Below, in pieces: positions 30,204 through 38,204 of a stretch of DNA of 64,000 nucleotides. Position numbers and translations under genes: made by a program. This DNA comes from Leptospira kanakyensis. Lineage in GTDB: Bacteria; Spirochaetota; Leptospiria; Leptospirales; Leptospiraceae. Position 1 is the stretch's first letter. The number at the start of each line of letters is the position of its first letter. The stretch covers positions 1,240,001-1,304,000 of the forward strand of contig NZ_RQFG01000005.1 of the NCBI RefSeq assembly GCF_004769235.1, in the 5' to 3' direction. The notes beneath the pieces are model-generated. The model saw only the letters and a list, made by a program, of their open reading frames with translations. It made no database searches and was not told the origin of the DNA.

Positions 30204-31169
30204 TCATTTGTTTCCCACTAACACGGGATAAAAACCAAGTTTAGATTGTACATCGTGATCATGGGCCGGGATGATTTGTAATTCTTCGTTGTTTTGGACC
30301 AAATCATGAACTCGAGCAATTTCATCACCTAGACTTTTTGTATCAAAATCCACAATCCATCTGGCTCCCCTTGGTTTGTGGCTTTTGTTCGTAAAACCTT
30401 CTTTGCGCCACACAATATCCCCTGTGAGAAAGTAAACTTGTCCATTTTTCGTATGTAAAAAAAGACCTACTGAACCTTCACTATGGCCTTTCATGGGAAC
30501 AAATACAACAGTTCCATCTCCAAACCAATCGATACTTTTCGCATAAGATGCGTAAGGTTTATTTTGGAATTGTAGATAGCTCCAGTTGACAGAATCTCCA
30601 TCAAACTGAGATGGGATATAACCTAATTCTATTTTAGGCTGATTCAATTCATCTGGTAAACTATGTATTTTAGCTAAAGGAAAATCTTTTAAACCACTGG
30701 CATGATCCCAATGGAGATGGGAAAAAAATACATCCTGGATCGATGTAGGAGCAATTCCATTGGATTCCAATTGTTTGTAGGCTGTTTGGAATGGTTTGTA
30801 ATCCATTAAAAGTTTTAGATACAAAGGAAAAACTTGGAACTGTTCTTTGACTTTGGTTCCAAGACCCGTATCAAATAAAAAATTTCCTTTGGGATGTTGG
30901 ATGTAAAAAGCGGAATGGGCAACCGTGACAGTTTTGAATACGGAACCACCTTCTATGACAAAGGCTTCCAATGTTGTTGCTTCTCCCGTTTTGAGAATAG
31001 AAAAAACTACATTTGATTTTCCGATTGGTTTTGGGATGAGAGGAGAGGTTACTTCTTTTTCCGCCGTAAAAGAGGGAATCTCTTCTTTAGGGTATCCAAG
31101 AAAATAGAGAAAAAAACAGATTACAATCGTTAGGCTAACGGTTAAAAATATTTTAGATTTGAGATTCAT
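30204..31169 (-). CDS. MBL-fold metallohydrolase, membrane-anchored (lactonase-like)
   Basis: A 321-residue protein with an N-terminal hydrophobic anchor (residues 6-24) and a metallo-beta-lactamase domain. Metal ligands are H151-x-H153-x-D155-H156 in S-H-L-H-W-D-H-A-S-G, a later G-H-S-E-G-S-V-G and T-G-D-I-V-W, and a final P-A-H-D-H-D. This arrangement is shared with N-acyl-homoserine lactonase-type enzymes, but the substrate is open. It lies 21 bases after a TetR-type regulator and is probably controlled by it. Confidence 0.8.
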   Translation of the reverse strand: MNLKSKIFLTVSLTIVICFFLYFLGYPKEEIPSFTAEKEVTSPLIPKPIGKSNVVFSILKTGEATTLEAFVIEGGSVFKTVTVAHSAFYIQHPKGNFLFDTGLGTKVKEQFQVFPLYLKLLMDYKPFQTAYKQLESNGIAPTSIQDVFFSHLHWDHASGLKDFPLAKIHSLPDELNQPKIELGYIPSQFDGDSVNWSYLQFQNKPYASYAKSIDWFGDGTVVFVPMKGHSEGSVGLFLHTKNGQVYFLTGDIVWRKEGFTNKSHKPRGARWIVDFDTKSLGDEIARVHDLVQNNEELQIIPAHDHDVQSKLGFYPVLVGNK

Positions 31170-31190
31170 TTTTGATTTTCCTATAAAAAT

Positions 31191-31766
31191 TTAGTTTTGT
31201 TTGAAAAGTAATTCTGCCGTTTTTGCGGCCACACGTAATGGCTCTGGTGATTTTTGTAGTTTAGAAAGTAACATGGCCCCTTCCCATAAAGAGAGTAGAG
31301 AAAGAGAAAGATTTTTTGCCAAACGACTACTGTAACCTTTTTCCACCAAATAAGTCTCAAAGGTTTTTAACCATAGAGAATAAACCTCGGCACAAACATC
31401 GGAAACACTAGGAACGGAACCGGCAGTTTCCATAGCAGTTGTTGCGATGGGACATCCCTTTTTGTAATCGCTAGATACAATTCGATCCTCCAATGCATGG
31501 AATACTTGTTTGATGGCTTGTGTTGGAGATTCCGTTTCTGCTAAAACTGATTGGAAAAACAAATTCAATTGGTTCCCGGAATGAAGGAGGGCAAGACTTG
31601 TGAGTTCGTCTTTTCCGCCAGGAAAGTGAAAGTATAGAGAACCTTTAGGTGTACCCGTTTCCTTCCCTAATTCGGTAAGGCCCGTTGCTTCATACCCGGA
31701 TTCTTCTAAAAGTCCAGACATGACTTCGATCATCTTTTGTTTGGTTTCTCCGCCTTTTTTGCCCAC
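31191..31766 (-). CDS. TetR/AcrR-family transcriptional regulator
   Basis: A 191-residue regulator from a GTG at 31766. The N-terminal helix-turn-helix reads G-L-T-E-L-G-K-E-T-G-T-P-K-G-S-L-Y-F-H-F, matching the TetR signature. The C-terminal ligand domain resembles LmrA/YxaF-type regulators (K-K-G-C-P-I-A). The longer reading from 31820 is less likely because a perfect 8-base palindrome (GACCGGTC at 31792-31799), a likely operator, would then be coding. It probably controls itself and the MBL gene behind it. Confidence 0.85.
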   Translation of the reverse strand: MGKKGGETKQKMIEVMSGLLEESGYEATGLTELGKETGTPKGSLYFHFPGGKDELTSLALLHSGNQLNLFFQSVLAETESPTQAIKQVFHALEDRIVSSDYKKGCPIATTAMETAGSVPSVSDVCAEVYSLWLKTFETYLVEKGYSSRLAKNLSLSLLSLWEGAMLLSKLQKSPEPLRVAAKTAELLFKQN

Positions 31767-31789
31767 AAAACCATTGGAAAAGAAAATAA

Positions 31790-31801
31790 TAGACCGGTCA
31801 A
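31790..31801. promoter_or_regulatory. Candidate TetR operator
   Basis: TAGACCGGTCAA contains the perfect palindrome GACCGGTC, 24 bases upstream of the TetR GTG and next to a TATTAT that could serve as a -10 box on the minus strand. TAGACC-GGTCTA-type sites are known operators in this regulator family. The role is inferred from position and symmetry. Confidence 0.45.
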
Positions 31802-31949
31802 CATAAAAAAGTATCGGCAAGAATGAAGTCTAAAAATCCGAATCAAAAGAGGGGAATCGGTGGTGATCGCTTTTTTCCTTCAGAATAAATCTCATTGTTT
31901 TTTCTAGACCCGGCCGATAAACTAAGTAGTACGGATTTCGGGACGAAGT

Positions 31950-32963
31950 ATGATCAATAAGAAGCCATCGCTCACAGGAAGACAAAAGGCCGCCATCTTT
32001 TTGGTTGCGGTTGGAAACGAAGTGGCATCCGAAATCTTCAAACACCTTCGTGAAGACGAGATCGAACAAATTACGTTCGAAATTGCTCGTTTAGATAAAA
32101 TCACTCCGGAAGATAAAGAAAAGGTACTTGTTGAGTTCAATGAACTCATGATGGCCCAGGAGTTTATCACCAATGGTGGTATTGACTTTGCTCGGGGCCT
32201 ACTCGAAAAAGCTCTCGGAAATCAGAAAGCCATCGATATCATCAACCGGCTCACTTCGTCTTTACAAGTAAGGCCCTTTGACTTTATCAGAAGGACTGAC
32301 CCGGCCCACCTCCTCAACTTTATCCAGGGGGAACATCCGCAAACCATCGCCCTTATTCTTTCTTATTTGGATCCGCAAAAAGCATCCAATATCTTATCGA
32401 ACCTTCCACACCAGATCCAAGCGGAAGTGGCCAAACGGATTGCAACGATGGACCGGGTATCACCGGACGTACTCCGCGAGGTAGAACGGGTGCTCGAGCG
32501 TAAACTCTCTACTCTTGCTTCTGAGGATTATACCTCTGCTGGGGGTATTGATTCTGTGGTGGAAATTTTGAACCTTGTAGACCGGGGAACGGAAAAAACC
32601 ATCATCGAGGCTTTGGAAGAAGAAGACCCGGAACTTGCAGAAGAGATCAAAAAACGGATGTTCGTATTCGAAGATATTGTTCTCCTCGATGACCGTGCGA
32701 TCCAAAAGGTAATGCGAGAAGTGGATAACACCGATTTGGCGAAAGCGTTAAAGTCTGTGGATTCTGAAGTACAAGATAAAATCTTTAAAAACATGTCCAA
32801 ACGTGCGGCAAACCTACTCAGAGAAGATATGGACTTTATGGGTCCTGTTCGTTTGAAAGACGTGGAAGATGCACAGCAAAAAATTGTAAACATCATCCGT
32901 AAACTGGAAGAAGCGGGCGAGATCGTTGTGGCTCGTGCGGGAGAAGACGAACTTGTGGTTTAG
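31950..32963 (+). CDS. fliG: Flagellar motor switch protein FliG
   Basis: A 337-residue FliG, part of the rotor C-ring that couples to the stator and switches rotation; in spirochaetes it drives periplasmic flagella. The middle-domain motif E-H-P-Q-T-I-A-L-I-L is near residue 130. The C-terminal domain carries the charged D-R-A-I-Q-K-V-M-R-E-V torque helix near residue 250. Length is that of the family. It stands alone here with no other flagellar gene in the window. ATG at 31950 gives the usual N-terminus L-T-G-R-Q-K-A-A-I-F-L. Confidence 0.97.
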   Translation: MINKKPSLTGRQKAAIFLVAVGNEVASEIFKHLREDEIEQITFEIARLDKITPEDKEKVLVEFNELMMAQEFITNGGIDFARGLLEKALGNQKAIDIINRLTSSLQVRPFDFIRRTDPAHLLNFIQGEHPQTIALILSYLDPQKASNILSNLPHQIQAEVAKRIATMDRVSPDVLREVERVLERKLSTLASEDYTSAGGIDSVVEILNLVDRGTEKTIIEALEEEDPELAEEIKKRMFVFEDIVLLDDRAIQKVMREVDNTDLAKALKSVDSEVQDKIFKNMSKRAANLLREDMDFMGPVRLKDVEDAQQKIVNIIRKLEEAGEIVVARAGEDELVV

Positions 32964-33023
32964 TTCACAAGTTCTATTTTCCAGGTTTCATTAGTTTTTT
33001 AGAAAATTCGAAAAATCTATAAT

Positions 33024-33512
33024 CTATTTGTTGCGATTGCTGAACTTTCCCCATTTAGGAGGGAATTCAATGAGTGCATCTTTGGCGGAAATTTCATTTC
33101 GTTCCAATTTTTGATTTAAAGTAATGAGTTTGTGAAGGTTTCCCATTGAGAATGACAATTCAGTAATGTCAAAATCATCCAAACGAACTTTTGCATTTCG
33201 ACAGAACAGTTTGAGTTCCGATAGAATCAATGTGACCCTGGCGTTGGCATAACGTGCCACAATTTCCTCAAATTCTTCCTCGTTAAAAAATTCTTTTTCT
33301 AAATCGTAGTCGAATTCTTGTTTGATGAGTTCAATCAGAGAAAGTCCCAGTTCTTTGGCGACCAAAACGACATAATCAAATTTTGATCGGATCCAATCAT
33401 CAGATTCTAAAAGTTCTAGAGCCGAACGAGGTATATCCAATTTCTCAGATAATTCAACTCGTGTTAGCTTTCGTTTCTCGCGATAGGTTCTAAAATAGTT
33501 CTGTTTTTCCAT
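33024..33512 (-). CDS. XRE-family helix-turn-helix regulator
   Basis: A 162-residue protein. The N-terminal HTH (about residues 8-62) reads Y-R-E-K-R-K-L-T-R-V-E-L-S-E-K-L-D-I-P-R-S-A-L-E-L-L-E and resembles Cro/CI-type domains. The C-terminal 100 residues are acidic and helical, with no known ligand domain. Two copies of an 18-base operator-like repeat sit just upstream of its ATG, suggesting autorepression. It is convergent with fliG and has no obvious target gene next to it. Confidence 0.75.
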   Translation of the reverse strand: MEKQNYFRTYREKRKLTRVELSEKLDIPRSALELLESDDWIRSKFDYVVLVAKELGLSLIELIKQEFDYDLEKEFFNEEEFEEIVARYANARVTLILSELKLFCRNAKVRLDDFDITELSFSMGNLHKLITLNQKLERNEISAKDALIEFPPKWGKFSNRNK

Positions 33513-33535
33513 GTTGTAAAAAAAAATTCAAAAAT

Positions 33536-33584
33536 ACCGTTAATAACGGTCTGAAAAGGCTCCAAAAACGTTCTTAACGTTCTG
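33536..33584. promoter_or_regulatory. Paired operator-like repeats upstream of XRE gene
   Basis: Two related 18-base dyads, ACCGTTAATAACGGTCTG (33536-33553) and AACGTTCTTAACGTTCTG (33567-33584), start 31 bases apart, about three helix turns. The first is a perfect 7+7 palindrome around one base. They lie 24-72 bases upstream of the XRE start, the expected place for binding sites of that regulator. Confidence 0.55.
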
Positions 33585-33599
33585 GATGAATAAGATTCG

Positions 33600-33706
33600 C
33601 ATGGAATGGATTGACTTACAGCAGGAAAGAACCGTTAGGCTCAAGTTACGCTAAATTTCCTTTCTGGAGTCCGCCACCGAGGTTACCCTAGGCGGTGGAC
33701 TCGTTT
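33600..33706 (+). ncRNA. Possible small RNA ending in an intrinsic terminator
   Basis: The roughly 400-base gap 33513-33910 has no convincing gene. At 33667-33702 a 12-base-pair GC-rich stem (one wobble, one mismatch) with a 12-base loop is followed by GTTTTTT, a terminator on the plus strand. No plus-strand gene lies upstream back to fliG, whose convergent neighbour intervenes. A second inverted repeat (33623-33628 with 33656-33661) precedes it. It could be a small RNA or an attenuated leader of the GDPD gene. No clear promoter was found. Confidence 0.35.
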
Positions 33707-33910
33707 TTTCCACCCTTTTCTTATTTCGATCATTCGAATTCTCTAATTTTCCACCCTTTTCTGCGGAAACTCTGCTCATTTCCCCGTAATTCTCCTAGAT
33801 TTAGAAAAAGACAGAATTTTCTTTTTAAATCGGGAGGAGAAAAATTCCTTTATCACCATCATAGATGCTTAAGATGGAATCCTTTAGAAAGGATCGAAAG
33901 GAAACCATTG

Positions 33911-34867
33911 ATGAACCAAATCCAAAAACTTAGAATTAGTTTAATCTTTATTAGTTTAGTTGCTTTTTATTCCACTAACTGCGCGACCGTGGAGACACCG
34001 AATCGTTTGCGTAAGGTGCTGGATTTACAAGGACATCGTGGTGCGAGAGGTCTTAAACCAGAAAATACTTGGCCAGCTTTTGAAGAAGCCATGAAATACA
34101 AAATGGTCACTTTGGAGTTGGATACGGTTCTCACCAAAGACAAACGAATTGTGATCCACCATGATTCCGATACAAATCCAGTGATTTGCCAAAATGCGGA
34201 AGGAACAGAAATCAAAAAAACTTCTCTGTATGAACTGACATTAGCTGAATTACAATCTTATGATTGTGGATCTAAAAAAAATCCTAATTTTCCAAAACAA
34301 ACCCCTGTTCCTGGAACCAAACTTCTGTCCTTAGAAGAGTTTTTTGAAAAAGTCATTTCTTCTGAAAAAAAATCAAAGGAAGTTTATGAATTTAATATCG
34401 AAACAAAATTTCCTGACGATGGATCGGCTCCCGATAGTTTGGTAAAAGAACATACGGAAAAACTAATTCAAATCATTGAAAAGTATAAAGTTGTGGATCG
34501 TTCCACAATCCAATCTTTTGACCTTCGCACCTTGGCTTTTTCAAAAGCAAAAAATGCGAAAGTGAAAACCAGTGCTTTGTTTGTTCCGACCTATTTCCAA
34601 GGTTTTTTAATGACGATAGGATTTGGAAATGGATACCGAGATACAATTGTTTCCGTAGCAAAAGAAAAACAGGCGGACATCATTTCTCCTTACTTTCTGT
34701 ATGTAACTCCTAAGTTTGTAAAAAATTCGCATGACAAAGGTTTGTTTGTCATTCCTTGGACAGTCAATACAGAAAAAGAAATGAAACGACTTGTTTCTTG
34801 CGGTGTGGATGGAATTATTTCTGACTACCCTGATTTGTTGGATGGAGTGGTTCGCAAAGAACCTTAA
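33911..34867 (+). CDS. Glycerophosphodiester phosphodiesterase lipoprotein
   Basis: A 318-residue GDPD enzyme hydrolysing glycerophosphodiesters to glycerol-3-phosphate and an alcohol. The ATG at 33911 follows GAAAGGAAA and gives a lipoprotein signal ending F-Y-S-T-N-C. Catalytic landmarks: G-H-R-G-A-R-G with E-N-T, then V-T-L-E-L-D-T-V and I-H-H-D (acid/base His pair), Q-S-F-D, and P-W-T-V-N with D-G-I-I-S-D-Y-P near the C-terminus. It is complete and should act in the periplasm or at the surface. Its stop overlaps the convergent TRL-like stop by 4 bases. Confidence 0.9.
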   Translation: MNQIQKLRISLIFISLVAFYSTNCATVETPNRLRKVLDLQGHRGARGLKPENTWPAFEEAMKYKMVTLELDTVLTKDKRIVIHHDSDTNPVICQNAEGTEIKKTSLYELTLAELQSYDCGSKKNPNFPKQTPVPGTKLLSLEEFFEKVISSEKKSKEVYEFNIETKFPDDGSAPDSLVKEHTEKLIQIIEKYKVVDRSTIQSFDLRTLAFSKAKNAKVKTSALFVPTYFQGFLMTIGFGNGYRDTIVSVAKEKQADIISPYFLYVTPKFVKNSHDKGLFVIPWTVNTEKEMKRLVSCGVDGIISDYPDLLDGVVRKEP

Positions 34868-35217
34868 ATTCCCCAAACCACTGTACAAAGTGAAGAATAG
34901 AGAGAGAGGTAATTCGTTGCCTCTTTTTCGATTCGATAGATGTCTAAAATCTCACCTGCATTGGCTGCAGATTCGATACTTGCATTTCCCGAAGTAAAAA
35001 AGAAACCGTAACGTTTGACACAAGCCTTTCCTTTTTTTAAGGGGAGTTTTGGTAAGTTACGTTCAGACAAACCCAAGGAATAGGAAGCATACAAAAAACC
35101 GTTAGGTCCTAGTCCTTGTGGTTGGCCTAAATTAATACAATTACAAATAGATAGAGTTAGAGCGGTGGAAATCAAAATTACGAATGATTTTATTTTTGAT
35201 TTGGAATTTAGTTTCAT
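34864..35217 (-). CDS. TRL-like family lipoprotein
   Basis: A 117-residue lipoprotein with a signal ending L-S-I-C-N-C. The body carries the TRL-like pattern G-P-N-G-F-L-Y, K-A-C-V-K-R-Y-G-F-F-F-T-S-G-N-A-S-I-E and a terminal L-Y-S-S-L-C-T-V-V-W-G. The family has no known function. The start codon overlaps the stop of the next TRL-like gene by 4 bases (ATGA), so the pair is cotranslated. It is the most diverged member in its middle region. Confidence 0.75.
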   Translation of the reverse strand: MKLNSKSKIKSFVILISTALTLSICNCINLGQPQGLGPNGFLYASYSLGLSERNLPKLPLKKGKACVKRYGFFFTSGNASIESAANAGEILDIYRIEKEATNYLSLYSSLCTVVWGI

Positions 35218-35537
35218 TCGTTACCAGAGATCTCAACACAGAGATTTGCATAAATTCCAACGATGGATAGTGTTGTCCAATTGGTTTCGGTAACATTTTG
35301 AATTTTGGATCTAGACTTTAAAAATTCCAAAGAAGCATCCCCAAAAGAAACAAGTCCTAGTACAGAGTGTACGCAAGAAGTGGCTCGTCTTTTGGAAGAT
35401 TCCCCCGTTCCAAAAATTCCAATTTTGGTTTTTGTATAAAGAAAACCCCGGGGCCCAAACCCAGGGGAAGCGCAGTTTCCAAAGAACAAACTAGAAAAAA
35501 CCACAAGCAGAGTAGAAAAGAAAAAAGTCCGATTCAA
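35214..35537 (-). CDS. TRL-like family lipoprotein
   Basis: A 107-residue lipoprotein with a signal ending L-F-F-G-N-C. The order of motifs is the clearest of the four TRL-like genes here: A-S-P-G-F-G-P-R-G-F-L-Y-T-K-T-K-I-G-I, S-C-V-H-S-V-L-G-L-V-S-F-G-D-A-S-L-E and V-G-I-Y-A-N-L-C-V. Two conserved cysteines besides the lipidated one could form a disulfide. It follows the M1 aminopeptidase gene after nine bases, so the three genes form an operon. Confidence 0.78.
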   Translation of the reverse strand: MNRTFFFSTLLVVFSSLFFGNCASPGFGPRGFLYTKTKIGIFGTGESSKRRATSCVHSVLGLVSFGDASLEFLKSRSKIQNVTETNWTTLSIVGIYANLCVEISGNE

Positions 35538-35546
35538 AAAATTTCC

Positions 35547-38189
35547 TTAGTTTGTGATGAGGTCTTTATGTTTGTTTTTCATCTGGATGCATTTTTTTTC
35601 CGAATCAATTTGTTTCAAAAGAGTTTTTTTGATCGGTGCTGGAAGTTTTGGATGGTTTCCAGTAAACTTTTTTAGAATGAGAAGTGTTTCGTCTGTACAA
35701 AAATCTGGGGCCAAACTTTTAGCAAAGGCATCTAAATAATTTTCATCTTCACCTCGATTGAAGCGGTCGAGGGCATCAAAATAGGTATCTAAAAAACTAA
35801 GTTGGATGTCTTTTTGATTCTCAGGAAAAAGTGAATAGGAAACTACACGAAGTGTAGAAGATGAGTATTGGCTCGACTTCGGATTGAGAAGAATTTGAAT
35901 CCATTTGTCTTTTACAGTGCGATTGGGCTCGGCTCCTTCGGCCGCCAAACTAGAGTTCACTCCTCGGCTAGAAGGATCTATTTTTTTCTCACGATCGATG
36001 ATGGATTGGATTTGGGTTCTGTCGGTTTCCAAGGAACTTAGTTTTACGATGAGGTTCCAACGTAAGTCTTGGTCGATTTTTAATCCAGGAATGGATAGTT
36101 TGTTTTCCAAAAAGTCGTACAATCTTTTTTTAGAAGTGGCCGAATACGTGGAATCAATCAAGGACACAAACAAGTATCTTTGTTCGTCGCTTCCTGGTTT
36201 TGTTTTGTTCAACTCTTCCCAGAGAAAACTTTGTAAGGAATCAAAATCACGAATTCGTTTTTCTTCGGGAAACCAAAAACGACTGGTGACGTAGGTGGAA
36301 CCGTTATCACCGGCTACACGTGATAAAATCCAACGTTTGATTTTGGTATCAGATTCTTTTGGGTACAAACGAATGGCAGTATCTTTGAATTCATCATAGG
36401 TAATATTTGCCAACTGGACTTGTCTAAAATAATCAGTCCACAAAATGAGTTTTCTCATTGGGTCTGAATCATACTCTAAAACATATTCCAAATTTTCTTT
36501 GTTAGGTTCTGTCCATTTCCAAATGGCAAAGTCATGGTCTTCCGCATTGATAAAACTATAGTCAGGACAAGTTTTTACAGAAAAAATAGCGTTGGAAGAA
36601 CGGCCAGAATAAACGACGGGAAATTCCTCAAAACTAATTTGTTTGTTTGGCTTATCAAAATAATAAATACCAAGTTTTGTTTTATGATCTCTGAGTTTGT
36701 TATCTAAACCAGGAGCCGATTGAACGATTTTTGCATACCATTGATTGTCTGCGCATACCGTTGTTAGCTCAATCAAATTGGTTCCTTTGGTTTCCAACCA
36801 ATCTTTGGACCATTTTTTCATTGGGAAACCACTCGCAAATTCCAACTCTTTTAAAAAGTCAGCGAGTGTCGAATTTGAATATGAATATTTACGAAGGTAG
36901 TTTTGTACCCCACGTTGGAAGGCATCCTCTCCAATAAAATAAACTAACTGTTTGAGGACTGAAGCTCCTTTCCCATAGGTGATTCCATCAAATTGAGTGA
37001 AAGCTTCTTCCGTGTCAGAAACTTTTGCTTCTACAGGATGGTTCGTAATATAACTATCTTCATCGTAAGCCCATTGTTTCATTTTTTCAAAAAAACTAAT
37101 CCATGTTTCTTTGAATTCGGAATTTTTTGCTTGGGCTAGGCTCGCCATATAAGTCGCAAAACTTTCATTAAGCCATAATCCATTCCACCAACGCATGGTA
37201 ACAAGATTTCCAAACCACATATGGGCCATTTCGTGTAAAACAACATCAGAAAGATTTTCTCTTTGGGATCTTGTCATTGGCGCACGAGATACAAAACGTT
37301 CAGAAAATGTTACGGCCCCAACATTTTCCATAGCTCCAAAATTAAACTCTGGAACGATGATCTGATCATATTTTAAGAAGGGATAAGGGATTCCAAAATA
37401 AGAATTAAAAAAAGCAAATCCTTCTTTGGTAAAAGTAAACCAATCTTTTGGATCTACATATTTTGCGAGAGACTTTCTAACAAATAATCTTAAAGGGATG
37501 GATTCAAAGTTATCTTCCCAAACCTGGTAAGGGCCTGCGTGGAGAGAAAAAACATAGGTTGAAATTTTTGCCGACTCTGGAAAAGAAAACGAAATTTCAT
37601 CGGGGTTGGTTCCTTTGGATTGGCCATTAGGAAGTGTTGTGGAAATGACCTTCCAATTTTTAGGAACAGTTGCATTGAGTTTGAATGTGGCTTTTAAATC
37701 GGGTTGGTCAAAACAAGGGAACATTTTGTTCGCATGGAATGCTTCGAATTGTGAATACAAATACACTTCTTTATCATCAGGATCGGTGAATTTATGAAGA
37801 CCGTTTCCCGTTTTTGCATACGGTGTTTCAAATTCAACAGTGAGAGTGTTGTTTCCAATCATTAGATGGTTTGATGGCAATTGGATATGACCATTTTCGT
37901 AAGGAAGATTTGTGAGATTTTCTTCGTTTAGAACAATACTTTTGATTTTCCCTTGGTAATAATCCAATCGTAGGTCTTTGAGTTTTTTTCCCAAAAATTG
38001 AATTTTGACCTTTCCTGTAAAACTATCTCCTGAAGTTAAATGAACATCCAATTCATAATGAATGTCTTCAACGATTTCGAACCGAGATTCGGCTTCTGAT
38101 TGCGTTAGGTGGTAAACCGGTTTTTTGAGACGGCAATCCAAAAGCAAAACAAAGGGAATTAAGGTTAAAATTTGTAAAAGTTTTTTCAT
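35547..38189 (-). CDS. M1-family aminopeptidase lipoprotein
   Basis: An 880-residue zinc aminopeptidase. The signal is lipoprotein-type (V-L-L-L-D-C). The exopeptidase motif G-A-M-E-N starts at residue 285 and the zinc site H-E-M-A-H at 319-323 with a third ligand Glu in N-E-S-F-A-T-Y. The C-terminal 350 residues form the usual helical ERAP1_C-like domain. M1 enzymes are often cytoplasmic; the lipobox places this one in the envelope, likely trimming imported peptides. It shares an operon with the TRL pair and lies 15 bases after the tandem-amidase gene. Confidence 0.9.
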   Translation of the reverse strand: MKKLLQILTLIPFVLLLDCRLKKPVYHLTQSEAESRFEIVEDIHYELDVHLTSGDSFTGKVKIQFLGKKLKDLRLDYYQGKIKSIVLNEENLTNLPYENGHIQLPSNHLMIGNNTLTVEFETPYAKTGNGLHKFTDPDDKEVYLYSQFEAFHANKMFPCFDQPDLKATFKLNATVPKNWKVISTTLPNGQSKGTNPDEISFSFPESAKISTYVFSLHAGPYQVWEDNFESIPLRLFVRKSLAKYVDPKDWFTFTKEGFAFFNSYFGIPYPFLKYDQIIVPEFNFGAMENVGAVTFSERFVSRAPMTRSQRENLSDVVLHEMAHMWFGNLVTMRWWNGLWLNESFATYMASLAQAKNSEFKETWISFFEKMKQWAYDEDSYITNHPVEAKVSDTEEAFTQFDGITYGKGASVLKQLVYFIGEDAFQRGVQNYLRKYSYSNSTLADFLKELEFASGFPMKKWSKDWLETKGTNLIELTTVCADNQWYAKIVQSAPGLDNKLRDHKTKLGIYYFDKPNKQISFEEFPVVYSGRSSNAIFSVKTCPDYSFINAEDHDFAIWKWTEPNKENLEYVLEYDSDPMRKLILWTDYFRQVQLANITYDEFKDTAIRLYPKESDTKIKRWILSRVAGDNGSTYVTSRFWFPEEKRIRDFDSLQSFLWEELNKTKPGSDEQRYLFVSLIDSTYSATSKKRLYDFLENKLSIPGLKIDQDLRWNLIVKLSSLETDRTQIQSIIDREKKIDPSSRGVNSSLAAEGAEPNRTVKDKWIQILLNPKSSQYSSSTLRVVSYSLFPENQKDIQLSFLDTYFDALDRFNRGEDENYLDAFAKSLAPDFCTDETLLILKKFTGNHPKLPAPIKKTLLKQIDSEKKCIQMKNKHKDLITN

Positions 38190-38204
38190 AGAAGCTCCGT
38201 CTCG

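Noticed and set aside
33695..33910. N-terminal extension of the GDPD gene to 33695
   Set aside because: The extension is Phe/Arg-rich without homology, overlaps the terminator hairpin, and hides the good lipoprotein signal that starts at 33911.
33865..33933. 22-codon frame after a strong GGGAGGAG in the GDPD leader
   Set aside because: Too short and overlaps the GDPD start; a leader peptide is possible but nothing in its content supports it.
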